A DNA stretch of 64,000 nucleotides from Pseudomonas sp. 8Z (GTDB lineage Bacteria; Pseudomonadota; Gammaproteobacteria; Pseudomonadales; Pseudomonadaceae). The translations under genes and the position numbers were made by a program. The notes beneath the pieces were generated by a model that saw only the letters and a program-made list of their open reading frames with translations, was not told where the DNA came from and searched no databases. Where the stretch lies: positions 1,578,200 through 1,642,199 of the forward strand of contig NZ_LR733827.1 of assembly GCF_902506535.1 (NCBI RefSeq), written 5' to 3'. Each line of letters starts with the position of its first letter. The stretch's first letter is position 1. This document shows, one piece after another, positions 16,355 through 24,645 of this stretch.

Positions 16355-17707
16355 CTAAGAGGAAAATTGCGTGTGTTCGGCAACGGCGCGCTCGACCCAA
16401 CGGCGGGCCTGGCCCAGGTAATGCGCCGCATCGAGCAGAGAATCCAGCTCGGCAGCAGAGAGTTGTGCGCTGACTTCGGCGTTGGCACCGAGCACGGCAC
16501 GCAGGTGGGCGCCTTCGCGCACCGCCTGTTTGCAGCACTGTTCGATCAGGTGATGGGCGGCATCGCGACCGATCTTCTGCGCCAGGGCGATGCTGACCGC
16601 CTCGGCCAACACCAGCCCCTGGGTCAGCTCCAGATTGGCGCGCATGCGTGCGGCATCCACCTCCAGCTCCGGCACTACCACTAGCGCCTGCTGCAGGGCA
16701 CCGGAGACCAGGCAGCACAGCTCAGGCAGGGTGTCCCACTCGGCGTGCCACAGGCCCAGGCTGCGCTCGTGCTCCTGCGGCATGGCGGCGAACATGGTCG
16801 CCACCAGGCCCGGTGCACGGGTGGCGGCGCCGATCAGCACGGCGGCGCTGACCGGGTTGCGTTTGTGCGGCATGGTGGACGAGCCGCCCTTGCCCGGCGC
16901 CGACGGCTCGAAGACTTCGCCGGCTTCGGTCTGCATCAGCAGGCTCAGATCGCGGCCCAGCTTGCCCAGGCTGCCGGCGATCATCCCCAGCAGGCTGGCA
17001 AATTCCACCAGGCGATCACGCTGGGTGTGCCAGGGTTGCTCGGGCAGGTGCAGTTCCAGTTCCTGCGCCAGCGCACCGCTGACCGACCAGCCAGCATCAC
17101 CGAGCGCCGCCAGGCTGCCGGAGGCGCCGCCGAACTGCAGGCACAGCAAGCGCGGCTTGAGTTCTTTTAGGCGCTGGCGATGGCGGGTGAGCGCGCCGAG
17201 CACGCCAGCGAGCTTCATGCCGAGGGTCACCGGTGTGGCCTGTTGCAACCAGGTGCGCCCGGCCAGCGGCGTATCGATATAGCGTTCGGCCTGCACGGCA
17301 AGGGCATCGGCCAGCTTCGCCAGATCGCTTTCCAGCAGGGCGATGGCCGCGCGCAGTTGCAGCACCAGGCCGCTGTCCATGGCGTCCTGGCTGGTGGCAC
17401 CGAGGTGCACATAGCGTTCGGCTTCCGGGGCGGTGGCAGCGATGCGCTTGCCCAGCGCCTTGACCAGCGGGATGGCGGAATTACCTGCCGTGGCGATGGC
17501 CTGGGCCAGCGCCGGGTAATCGTAGAATTCGGCCTTGCAGGCCGCCTCGATGGGCGCCACGGCCTCGGCGGGGATCAGCCCCACGCGCGCCTCGGCACGT
17601 GCCAAGGCAGCCTCGAAGTCGAGCATGCCCTGCACCCGCCCGGCGTCGCAGAAGATCGCGCGCATGGCCGGCGCGGTGAAATAGGCATCGAAAAGTTGGT
17701 TGCTCAC
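16355..17707 (-). CDS. pcaB: 3-carboxy-cis,cis-muconate cycloisomerase
   Basis: It lactonises 3-carboxymuconate, the product of PcaGH. The 450-residue member of the fumarase/aspartase superfamily carries the signature GGSSTMPHKRNPVSAAV (about residue 274 on), and an earlier conserved block VHLGATSQDAMDSGLVLQL. It is the first gene of pcaBDC and is separated from pcaF by about 215 bases with two repeat hairpins. It may be read from the pcaIJF transcript or from its own promoter; the sequence does not decide. Confidence 0.95.
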   Translation of the reverse strand: MSNQLFDAYFTAPAMRAIFCDAGRVQGMLDFEAALARAEARVGLIPAEAVAPIEAACKAEFYDYPALAQAIATAGNSAIPLVKALGKRIAATAPEAERYVHLGATSQDAMDSGLVLQLRAAIALLESDLAKLADALAVQAERYIDTPLAGRTWLQQATPVTLGMKLAGVLGALTRHRQRLKELKPRLLCLQFGGASGSLAALGDAGWSVSGALAQELELHLPEQPWHTQRDRLVEFASLLGMIAGSLGKLGRDLSLLMQTEAGEVFEPSAPGKGGSSTMPHKRNPVSAAVLIGAATRAPGLVATMFAAMPQEHERSLGLWHAEWDTLPELCCLVSGALQQALVVVPELEVDAARMRANLELTQGLVLAEAVSIALAQKIGRDAAHHLIEQCCKQAVREGAHLRAVLGANAEVSAQLSAAELDSLLDAAHYLGQARRWVERAVAEHTQFSS

Positions 17708-17775
17708 GCGCGCAACGCTCCTGGGAAAAATGTACGGCTAGTGTGGCATCAACCTACAGCGCCGCGCACGGCACC

Positions 17776-17832
17776 GTGGGAGGGGCTTTAGCCGCGACGG
17801 ATTAAAAGCGTCGCCGCTGAAGCGCCTCCCAC
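17776..17832. repeat. inverted repeat of the GTGGGAGGGGCTTTAGCC type
   Basis: The left arm GTGGGAGG...GCTTTAGCCGCGAC and the right arm GTCGCCGCTGAAGCGCCTCCCAC pair over about 57 bases. A related unit is at 21964-22037. It lies in the pcaF-pcaB gap. Confidence 0.7.
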
Positions 17833-17844
17833 AAGTTTCAGGCC

Positions 17845-17912
17845 GTAGGGTGGGCCGGGCGGCGATCCGTTTTAGCCCACCGCCGTAAATGGTGGGCTAA
17901 AGCCCACCCTAC
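17845..17912. repeat. inverted repeat of the GTAGGGTGGGC type
   Basis: GTAGGGTGGGC...TTTTAGCCCACC at the left pairs with GGTGGGCTAAAGCCCACCCTAC at the right, about 68 bases in all. It stands only 13 bases from the preceding repeat, so the pcaF-pcaB gap is nearly filled by repeats. Confidence 0.7.
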
Positions 17913-17921
17913 GCGCCCGCC

Positions 17922-19127
17922 TCACACCCGCTCGATGGCCAGCGCCAGGCCCTGGCCGACGCCCACGCACATGGTCGCCAGGCCGAGTTTGCCGCCGGTA
18001 TTTTCCAGATGGTGCACGGCGGTCAGTACCAGGCGGTTGCCGCTCATGCCCAGCGGGTGGCCGAGGGCGATGGCGCCGCCGTTCGGGTTGACCTTGGCGC
18101 TGTCGTCCGGCAGTCCTAGGTCGCGGGTGACGGCCAGGCCTTGAGCGGCGAAGGCTTCGTTCAGTTCGATTACGTCGAACTGAACGATGCTCAGGTTCAG
18201 CCGCGCCAGCAGCTTGCGCACCGCCGGCAGCGGGCCGACGCCCATGATGCGTGGCGCGACGCCGCCGCTGGCCATACCCAGCACCTTGGCGCGGGGTTTC
18301 AAGCCATATTTCGCAACGGCTTCGGCAGACGCCAGGATCATCGCCGAGGCACCATCATTGAGGCCCGAAGCGTTGCCAGCGGTGACGGTCTTGCCTTCGC
18401 CGTTGACCGGCTTGAGCTTGGCCAGGCCTTCGGCGCTGGTGTCGGCACGCGGGTGCTCGTCACGGTCGACGACGATCTCACCCTTCTTGGTCTTGATCAC
18501 CACCGGGACGATTTCCTCGGCGTAGTAGCCGCTCTCCTGAGCCGCTGCCGCACGCTGCTGGCTGCGCAGGCCGAAGGCATCCTGGTCGGCGCGGCTGACG
18601 CCGTAGTCCTCGGCGACGTTGTCACCGGTGACCGGCATCGGGTCGACGCCGTACTGCGCTTTCATCAGCGGGTTGACGAAGCGCCAGCCCAGGGTGGTGT
18701 CTTCCAGCTTCTGGCCACGGCCAAAGGCGCTGTCGGCCTTGCCCATCACGTAAGGCGCGCGGGTCATGGACTCGACGCCCGCGGCGATGGCCAGCTCCAT
18801 CTCACCCGAGGCGATGGCGCGGAAGGCGGCGCCCACCGCCTCCATGCCCGAGGCGCACAGGCGATTGAGGGTCACACCCGGCACCGTTTCCGGCAGGCCG
18901 GCCAGCAGCAGCGCCATGCGCGCGACGTTGCGGTTGTCCTCGCCGGACTGGTTGGCGCAGCCCATAAACACTTCATCAACCGCTGACCAGTCGACCTGCG
19001 GGTTGCGCTCGACCAACGCCTTGAGCGGAATCGCCGCCAGGTCGTCGGCACGCACCGCCGACAGCGCGCCATTAAGGCGGCCAATCGGCGTGCGGATGGC
19101 GTCGCAGATAAAGACCTCGCGGCTCAT
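17922..19127 (-). CDS. pcaF: beta-ketoadipyl-CoA thiolase
   Basis: It cleaves beta-ketoadipyl-CoA to succinyl-CoA and acetyl-CoA, the last pathway step. The 401-residue thiolase has the nucleophile Cys near residue 90 (LNRLCASGMEAV), the motif NEAFAAQGLAV, GGAIALGHPLGMSG with the catalytic His, and the C-terminal Cys in TMCVGVGQG. The ATG overlaps the pcaJ stop (ATGA) and follows a strong GGAGGTGA ribosome site, so it is coupled to pcaIJ. Confidence 0.95.
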   Translation of the reverse strand: MSREVFICDAIRTPIGRLNGALSAVRADDLAAIPLKALVERNPQVDWSAVDEVFMGCANQSGEDNRNVARMALLLAGLPETVPGVTLNRLCASGMEAVGAAFRAIASGEMELAIAAGVESMTRAPYVMGKADSAFGRGQKLEDTTLGWRFVNPLMKAQYGVDPMPVTGDNVAEDYGVSRADQDAFGLRSQQRAAAAQESGYYAEEIVPVVIKTKKGEIVVDRDEHPRADTSAEGLAKLKPVNGEGKTVTAGNASGLNDGASAMILASAEAVAKYGLKPRAKVLGMASGGVAPRIMGVGPLPAVRKLLARLNLSIVQFDVIELNEAFAAQGLAVTRDLGLPDDSAKVNPNGGAIALGHPLGMSGNRLVLTAVHHLENTGGKLGLATMCVGVGQGLALAIERV

Positions 19128-19906
19128 TCGTCACCTCCGGCCTGGCCGTGGGCAGTGGCGGTACGCGCTTCAAGATCGCGCAGCGCGGCCAACTCCTCGG
19201 CGGTCGGCGCCTCGGTAGTGGTCACGCTGTCGGCGAAGCGAATTTGCCAGCCGGTGTTCTCGATCACCTGCTCGCGGCTCACGCCCGGATGCAGCGAGGT
19301 GACGATGAACTCATTGCTGCCGGCTTCCGGCTCCATGATGCACAGGTCGGTGATGATCGCCACCGGGCCGTCGCCCGGCAGGCCCAGGCGCTTGCGGTGG
19401 TCACCGCCCTCGCCATGGCCGACCGAAGTGATGAAGGCCAGCTTGTCGACGAAGGTGCGATGACCCTGCTTGAGGATGATCAGCACCTTCTTCGCGCTGC
19501 CTGCGATTTCCGGCGCGCCACCGGCGCCCGGCAGGCGCACTTTCGGGTTGTGATAGTCGCCGATCACAGTGGTGTTGATATTGCCGTATTTGTCGACCTG
19601 GGCGGCGCCGAGAAAGCCCACGTCGATGCGCCCGCCCTGCAGCCAGTAGCGGAAGATTTCGCCGGTCGGCACCACGGTGTCGGCGGTTTCAGCCAATTCG
19701 CCGTCACCGATGGACAGCGGCAGCACGCTGGGTTTGGCGCCGATAGGGCCGGATTCATAGATCAGCACCACTTCCGGCGCGTGAGTCAGGCGCGCCAGGT
19801 TGGCGGCCTTGGACGGCAGGCCGATGCCAACGAAGCACACGCTGCCATTGCCGAGGCGGCGCGCGGCGGCCACGGTCATCATTTCATTGGTGTTGAACGC
19901 GCTCAT
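19124..19906 (-). CDS. pcaJ: 3-oxoadipate CoA-transferase, beta subunit (glutaconate-CoA-transferase-like)
   Basis: With PcaI it moves CoA from succinyl-CoA to beta-ketoadipate. The 260 residues include FVGIGLPSKAANLARLTHAP and the likely catalytic Glu in LIYESGPIGAKP. The protein is longer than the SCOT-type PcaJ of P. putida (about 213) and resembles the CatJ type of P. knackmussii and P. aeruginosa. The ATG at 19906 overlaps the pcaI stop (ATGA); a GTG one codon earlier is possible. The gene is coupled on both sides. Confidence 0.92.
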   Translation of the reverse strand: MSAFNTNEMMTVAAARRLGNGSVCFVGIGLPSKAANLARLTHAPEVVLIYESGPIGAKPSVLPLSIGDGELAETADTVVPTGEIFRYWLQGGRIDVGFLGAAQVDKYGNINTTVIGDYHNPKVRLPGAGGAPEIAGSAKKVLIILKQGHRTFVDKLAFITSVGHGEGGDHRKRLGLPGDGPVAIITDLCIMEPEAGSNEFIVTSLHPGVSREQVIENTGWQIRFADSVTTTEAPTAEELAALRDLEARTATAHGQAGGDE

Positions 19907-20757
19907 CACTTGGCCTCCCCATTCACTTTCGCCTGGTACTGCGCAAAATCCTCGGTGCCACGGATGTACTCATCGATCCAGGCGCTGAAGGTGTCGCGGT
20001 CGCGGGCAATCGGATCCCAGGCTTGGTAGAAGCGGTTGTCGCGCTCGTAGTAGCCGTGGGCGTAGGACGGATGGGCGCCACCGGGCACCACGCAAACGGC
20101 GCTGATGGCCCAGGTCGGCAGTACGCAGGCGTTCATCGGCGCCTCAAGGTCGTCGACGATTTCCTCGACAGTGACGATGCAGCGCTTGGCCGCCAGAGCC
20201 GCTTCCTTCTGCACACCCAGGATGCCCTGGATCAACACGTTGCCCTTGCGGTCGGCCTTCTGCGCGTGGATCACGGTGACGTCCGGGCGCACGCTGGGGA
20301 TCGCCGCCAGCTTTTCGCCAGTGAACGGGCAGTCGATGAATTTGATGTCCGGGTTGACCTTCACCAGATCCGAGCCTTGATAGCCACGCAACACGGCGAA
20401 CGGCAGGTTGGAGGCACCGGCGACGTAGGCATTGGCCATGGCGGCGTGGCTGTGCTCGCTGATTTCCAGCTTGTGCGGCCAGTGCTTCTCGACCGCATCG
20501 CGCAGGCGATGCAGCGAACCGACACCGGGGTTGCCGCCCCAGGAGAAGGTCAGCTTGCGCGCGCAACCGGCACCGATCAGCAGGTCGTAGACCAGATCCG
20601 GCGTCATGCGTACCAGATGCAGGTCTTGCTTGCCCTGGCGGATCAGCTCATGGGCAGCGGCAGTGGGAATCAGATGGGTGAAGCCTTCGAGGGCGATGCA
20701 GTCGCCGTCGTTGACGTGGCGCGAAATGGCGTCGCGCAGCGTGATGATGTCGGCCAT
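19906..20757 (-). CDS. pcaI: 3-oxoadipate CoA-transferase, alpha subunit (glutaconate-CoA-transferase-like)
   Basis: The 283-residue partner of PcaJ shows the family motifs CIALEGFTHLIPTAAAHELI, SWGGNPGVGSLHRLRDAVE and MNACVLPTWAISAVCVVPGG. The length matches the CatI type rather than the 231-residue P. putida PcaI, so the pathway uses the other CoA-transferase family for this step. It is first in the pcaIJF operon, and two PcaR-type boxes lie upstream at 20826-20859, near where the promoter should be. Confidence 0.92.
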   Translation of the reverse strand: MADIITLRDAISRHVNDGDCIALEGFTHLIPTAAAHELIRQGKQDLHLVRMTPDLVYDLLIGAGCARKLTFSWGGNPGVGSLHRLRDAVEKHWPHKLEISEHSHAAMANAYVAGASNLPFAVLRGYQGSDLVKVNPDIKFIDCPFTGEKLAAIPSVRPDVTVIHAQKADRKGNVLIQGILGVQKEAALAAKRCIVTVEEIVDDLEAPMNACVLPTWAISAVCVVPGGAHPSYAHGYYERDNRFYQAWDPIARDRDTFSAWIDEYIRGTEDFAQYQAKVNGEAK

Positions 20758-20825
20758 CGTATTGTTCTCGTCAGGTGGCAGTTACCGGGTGAATGCCACC
20801 TTAAAAAACAGCCTGAACGAGAACA

Positions 20826-20859
20826 ATCCGATAATCGCCATACAGGGCGATTATCGAAC
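20826..20859. promoter_or_regulatory. paired PcaR-type boxes at the pcaI promoter
   Basis: On the minus strand GTTCGATAATCGCCC (20845-20859) differs from the PcaR 15-base site GTTCGATAATCGCAC at one base. A second copy lies on the plus strand at 20826-20840 (ATCCGATAATCGCCA, 11 of 15), offset by 19 bases. They sit 70-100 bases before the pcaI ATG and about 10 bases from the end of pcaR. The reference site is recalled from P. putida work. Confidence 0.75.
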
Positions 20860-20868
20860 ACCTTCCAT

Positions 20869-21714
20869 TCACAAAGGCCGGAACACCTGCCCGCTCAACT
20901 CACGGCTGGCGCTGAGCATCAACGGCAGGAAGCGCTTCTCCAGTTCGGCGATGGGCACGCGGCTGGCGTGGGTGCTGATGTTCATGGCGGCCAGCACGTG
21001 CCCAGCCGAATCGTAGACCGGCACCGCCAGCGAACGCAGGCCCTGCTCCAGCTCCTGGTCGACCACGCACCAGCCCTGGTGACGCACGCGCTGCAGGCAT
21101 TCCCACAGTGCTTCGGGGGTGTGCAGGGTGCGGCTGGTCTTGGGCTGCAGTTCGGCGTGGGCCAGGTAGTCCTGCAACTGGTCATCATCCAGCGCGGCCA
21201 GCAGGATGCGCCCCATCGATGTGCAGTAGGCCGGCAGGCGGCTGCCGACGCTCAGATCGACCGAGATCAGCCGCTGCGGAATCGCCGAGCGTGCCAGGTA
21301 CAAGACCTGCTCCCCTTCCAGCGTGGCCAGGTTGCAGGCCTCGTGCAGTTGCTCGCTGAGACGGTCGAGAAAGGGCTGTGCGGACACCGCCAGCGGCGTC
21401 GAGGACAGGTAGGCATGGCCCAGCGTCAGCACCTTGGGCAGCAGCGAGTAGGTGCGCCCGTCGGTGGTCACGTAACCCAGCTTCATCAGCGTATACAGAC
21501 AGCGGCGCACGGCGGCGCGCGGGATCTCGGTGCGGTGGCTGATCTGCGCGATGGTCAGGTGGCGCTTGCGCTCCTGAAAGGCATTGATCACCGCTAGACC
21601 GCGCGCCAGAGAGGTCATGAAATTGGGGTCGCCAGCGAACTCTTCGATGCGCTTGGCCGGCGACACGTAGGGCGGCGGCGCCAGGCTGGGCAGGGGCGGA
21701 CGGGTTTCGCTCAT
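20869..21714 (-). CDS. pcaR: PcaR, IclR-family activator of pca genes
   Basis: The 281-residue protein has an N-terminal winged helix (MTSLARGLAVINAFQERKRH, then IAQISHRTEIPRAAVRRCLY) after a Pro-rich tail typical of PcaR, and a C-terminal IclR effector domain (YCTSMGRILLAALDDDQL, GWCVVDQELEQGLRSLAVPV). In other pseudomonads PcaR with beta-ketoadipate activates pca genes. It is transcribed toward pcaIJF and ends 111 bases before pcaI. Two PcaR-type boxes in front of it suggest autoregulation. Confidence 0.93.
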   Translation of the reverse strand: MSETRPPLPSLAPPPYVSPAKRIEEFAGDPNFMTSLARGLAVINAFQERKRHLTIAQISHRTEIPRAAVRRCLYTLMKLGYVTTDGRTYSLLPKVLTLGHAYLSSTPLAVSAQPFLDRLSEQLHEACNLATLEGEQVLYLARSAIPQRLISVDLSVGSRLPAYCTSMGRILLAALDDDQLQDYLAHAELQPKTSRTLHTPEALWECLQRVRHQGWCVVDQELEQGLRSLAVPVYDSAGHVLAAMNISTHASRVPIAELEKRFLPLMLSASRELSGQVFRPL

Positions 21715-21743
21715 GAAGCCTCCGATGCGGGGTGAACAGCGCT

Positions 21744-21777
21744 TGGCGATTATCGAACCAGCGTGCGGTTATCGTAA
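21744..21777 (-). promoter_or_regulatory. paired PcaR-type boxes before pcaR
   Basis: Read on the minus strand, GTTCGATAATCGCCA (21744-21758) matches the PcaR site at 13 of 15 bases, and TTACGATAACCGCAC (21763-21777) at 12 of 15. The 19-base offset equals that at pcaI. They lie 30-63 bases before the pcaR ATG, which fits autoregulation. Confidence 0.6.
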
Positions 21778-21860
21778 ATAGGCGAAAACAAGGAGCCTTG
21801 GGAGTAATGCCAGTCATTCAAGGGGCCATATGTGGCGTGGTTTCCCAGGCTCTCAATCAT

Positions 21861-21932
21861 GTAGGAGCGAATTTATCCGCGATCATGGTCAGGCACGGTG
21901 CCAAACCCTATCGCGAATAAATTCGCTCCTAC
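21861..21932. repeat. inverted repeat GTAGGAGCGAATTTATCCGCG type
   Basis: GTAGGAGCGAATTTATCCGCG and CGCGAATAAATTCGCTCCTAC form the arms of a 72-base imperfect palindrome. A partial copy (CGCGGATAAATCCGCTCCTAC) is at about 39587-39607. It is a mobile-repeat type known to be scattered in pseudomonad genomes. Confidence 0.75.
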
Positions 21933-21963
21933 AGTGGCAAGCCTTATCTGACCGGCATTAGCC

Positions 21964-22037
21964 GTGGGAGGGGCTTTAGCCGCGACTGCCGTAGATTCGA
22001 ATGGGCTTCAGAAGCTCGCCGCCCAAGCGCCTCCTAC
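21964..22037. repeat. inverted repeat GTGGGAGGGGCTTTAGCC type
   Basis: It starts GTGGGAGGGGCTTTAGCCGC and ends with CGCCTCCTAC, about 74 bases, and is related to 17776-17832. With the repeat at 21861 it fills most of the pcaR-AEC gap (21715-22042), which otherwise holds the pcaR promoter and no gene. Confidence 0.65.
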
Positions 22038-22042
22038 ACGCA

Positions 22043-22990
22043 TCAGCCGGGTAATAACCCTTGCCAACGCAACAACGCCAGCACCGCACTGACACTGATG
22101 AACGCCAGCACCGTGCACGCCACCAGGGCAGCAGCGCAGCGCTCTTCAAGGCCGAAACGCTGCCCTAGGATGGGGAACACGCTCATCATCGGCGCGCAGG
22201 CGAATAGCAGGCCTGCAACCATCAATGCCGGATCGACGCCCGGCATCAAACTGAGCGCCACGAACATCAGCAAGGGGTGCAGCAGCAACTTGCCGATGGA
22301 CGTTTGCGCCACATCGGCAGCCATGCCGCCGACCTTGAGGCCATTGAGCGCGGCGCCAATGACGAACAGCGCCACCGGTGCCGAGGCCCCGGCGAGCATG
22401 TCGACCACCCGCGCGGCCACCGCCGGCAGGCGCAGTTCCAGCAGTGAGATAGCCAGACCCAAGGCAATGGCGATGATCAGCGGGTTGCGCAGCAAACGCA
22501 GCGACGTCTCGCGCACCACGGCCCAGCCCTGCCCATCCTGGCGACCGGCCTCGGCGATGGCCAAGGCCAGTGGAATCATCAACAGATTCTCCACCAGTAC
22601 GCCCAGCACCAGCGCCAGCGCCGCCGTGTGGCCGATGACCATGGCGGCGATGGGGTAGCCGATGAAGCCGCTGTTGGACACCGACATGCCCATGGCCAGA
22701 ATCGCGCTGTGCGATAGGCTCTGCCCACGCCAGCGCCGCGCCAGCAGCAGGCCGAAGCCGAACAGACTCAGCGAGGCCAACGCATAGGCGGCCATATAGG
22801 GCCAATTGAGCACCTCCCCCAGGCTGCGTTCGGCCAGCACCTTGAACACCAGCGAGGGCAACGCGAAATGAATGACGAAGCTGCCCATGCCACGCGCCTG
22901 CTCGCGGTTGATCAAACCGATGCGCGCGGAAAAAAAGCCCAAACCGATCAGAATGAAGATAGGCGCGGTGATACCTAGAACAGCCAGCAT
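22043..22990 (-). CDS. AEC-family auxin efflux carrier-like transporter
   Basis: The 315-residue membrane protein has about ten hydrophobic segments in two halves, with the AEC-type start LGITAPIFILIGLGFFSARI and the motif SNSGFIGYPIAAMVIG near the first crossover. Family members move malonate, malate or other carboxylates, or export small acids; no substrate is evident. It separates pcaR from pcaGH, so it might handle a carboxylate of the pathway, but no shared promoter box was seen. The ATG at 22990 was chosen because it begins the hydrophobic segment; one at 23008 adds six residues. Confidence 0.8.
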   Translation of the reverse strand: MLAVLGITAPIFILIGLGFFSARIGLINREQARGMGSFVIHFALPSLVFKVLAERSLGEVLNWPYMAAYALASLSLFGFGLLLARRWRGQSLSHSAILAMGMSVSNSGFIGYPIAAMVIGHTAALALVLGVLVENLLMIPLALAIAEAGRQDGQGWAVVRETSLRLLRNPLIIAIALGLAISLLELRLPAVAARVVDMLAGASAPVALFVIGAALNGLKVGGMAADVAQTSIGKLLLHPLLMFVALSLMPGVDPALMVAGLLFACAPMMSVFPILGQRFGLEERCAAALVACTVLAFISVSAVLALLRWQGLLPG

Positions 22991-23024
22991 GCCAACAGCT
23001 CGTCTCAAAAAGAATCAGAAGGTG

Positions 23025-24095
23025 TCACGCTGCGCGCTCACGGCGCAACTGCGCCAGGCGGCTGCGGGTACGTGAGAAATCTTCATGGGCAACGCCTGCG
23101 CACAGCTCGTCCAGCGCGAGCGCACTGTGCAGCCACAGCTCGCGGCCACTGTCGTAGGCGATATCGACGAAGTTCACCAGACGCTGCTGCTCATCCAGCG
23201 AGCAACGCGCCAACGCGGGCACCTCGCCAACAACCAGATGGGTGAAGCGCTGGCACAACTGTAGGTAATCGCTGCTCGCCAGTGGTTGCTGGCACAGTGC
23301 GGCAAAATCCAGCCACAGGGTACGTGAGTCCATGCCGCGCAGTGTCAGGCTACGCCGCGCCAGAGGCAACTGCGGCACTGTCGGCAAATGCGCCAGGCGC
23401 TGCTGCAAATGCCTAGGCGACGCGTGCAGATACAACCCCCAGTGCTGCGTACTGGCGACGCGATAGTCGGGGCCAGCATCGATTTCCAGCACCAGGCAGC
23501 GTTTTTCCAGCAGGCTGGCGAACGGTTTGAAACGGCTGCGATACAGCGGATTGGGACACAGTTGTGCAGGGGCGTAGTTGGAGCTGAACAACAGGATGCA
23601 GCCACGCGCGATCAACGGCTGCAGCAGGCGCCCCAGCAGGATCGCATCACCGATGTCATGCACATGAAATTCATCGAGGTAGAGCAGCCGCGCCTGCTGG
23701 GCCAACTCATCAGCCACGCGCAGTAGCGGGTCGGCCTGGCCGACATGCGCCAGCATGCGTTGCTGCACTTCCTGCAACAGCGCATGCACGTGCACGCGGC
23801 GCTTGCTGGCCAGTGGCGCCGCCTCGAACAGCGCAGCCAGAAGCAAACTCTTGCCGCGCCCGACGCCACCCCACAGGTATGCGCCGACCGTAGGCCGACG
23901 GCGCCAGAGCGAAGGCTGCAGACGCACCTGCAACCACTCCACCAAGCGCGCCAGAGTGCGCTGCTGGGCGTCATCCAGATGCAGGCCGCGTGCCTCGATG
24001 AGGTGCGCGGCCTGGGCATACAACTCAGAAGTCAAAGAAGACCGTCTCGCCCTCACCCTGGATATGGATGTCGAAACGATAGGCTGGCTTGCCAT
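23025..24095 (-). CDS. AFG1/ZapE-like P-loop ATPase
   Basis: Up to 356 residues with a Walker A motif GGVGRGKS, Walker B LLYLDEFHVHD and the sensor region ILLFSSNYAPAQL, as in ZapE, an ATPase that acts on the division ring and on membrane-associated substrates. The ATG at 24095 would overlap pcaG by 71 bases. A TTG at 24023, right after the pcaG stop, would remove the overlap but has a weak ribosome site, so the true start is uncertain. Its position after pcaHG suggests co-transcription, but no function in the pca pathway is known to me. It is probably a second paralogue rather than the housekeeping zapE. Confidence 0.78.
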   Translation of the reverse strand: MASQPIVSTSISRVRARRSSLTSELYAQAAHLIEARGLHLDDAQQRTLARLVEWLQVRLQPSLWRRRPTVGAYLWGGVGRGKSLLLAALFEAAPLASKRRVHVHALLQEVQQRMLAHVGQADPLLRVADELAQQARLLYLDEFHVHDIGDAILLGRLLQPLIARGCILLFSSNYAPAQLCPNPLYRSRFKPFASLLEKRCLVLEIDAGPDYRVASTQHWGLYLHASPRHLQQRLAHLPTVPQLPLARRSLTLRGMDSRTLWLDFAALCQQPLASSDYLQLCQRFTHLVVGEVPALARCSLDEQQRLVNFVDIAYDSGRELWLHSALALDELCAGVAHEDFSRTRSRLAQLRRERAA

Positions 24096-24633
24096 CGACT
24101 TCGCAACGCTTGGCGATCAGCGTCTCGCGGCGCTGCGGCTGCTCGATCAGGTTGAGCACCGGATCCTTGGCGTTGGCCTCGGCTTCATCCTCGAAATACA
24201 GGCGGGTGGCAAGGTGGATGTTGATGCCACGGGCGAACAGCGCGACGTTGACGTGCGGCGCCATCGGCACACCAGCGGCGTTGTGCACCACACCCGGTTT
24301 GACCGTGTAGGCGAACCACTCGCTACCGGCATCGAAGGTGGTAGCGGTACGGCCAAATCCGTTGAAGGCTTTGGACTGGTCGTAATCCTCGTCGTAGTGG
24401 CCCTGATGGTCGGCCTGCCACAGTTCGAGGAAGGCATCGCGCACCAGATGACCATTGCCGTCGTAGACGTGGCCAAGCAGCACGATGTGCTCACCCGGTG
24501 CATCAGGCCGCGCCATCTGGTTCCAGATTTCCTGCTCGCGGGTCGGGTTGCCGGCCGCAGCCAGGGCCAGACCGATATGCACGTAAGGGCCGGCGGTTTG
24601 CGAAGGGGTTTCCGGCAGCAATTCAACAGGCAT
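24025..24633 (-). CDS. pcaG: protocatechuate 3,4-dioxygenase, alpha subunit
   Basis: With PcaH it opens the protocatechuate ring between the hydroxyls to give 3-carboxymuconate. The 202-residue protein closely resembles P. putida PcaG (start MPVELLPETPSQTAGPYVHI, end ETVFFDF). The alpha subunit lacks the iron ligands, as usual. The ATG at 24633 is preferred over 24639 because AGGAGG lies 7 bases upstream of it; with the earlier ATG the gap would be one base. It follows pcaH by 12 bases. Confidence 0.97.
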   Translation of the reverse strand: MPVELLPETPSQTAGPYVHIGLALAAAGNPTREQEIWNQMARPDAPGEHIVLLGHVYDGNGHLVRDAFLELWQADHQGHYDEDYDQSKAFNGFGRTATTFDAGSEWFAYTVKPGVVHNAAGVPMAPHVNVALFARGINIHLATRLYFEDEAEANAKDPVLNLIEQPQRRETLIAKRCEVDGKPAYRFDIHIQGEGETVFFDF

Positions 24634-24645
24634 GGTCATCCCTCC

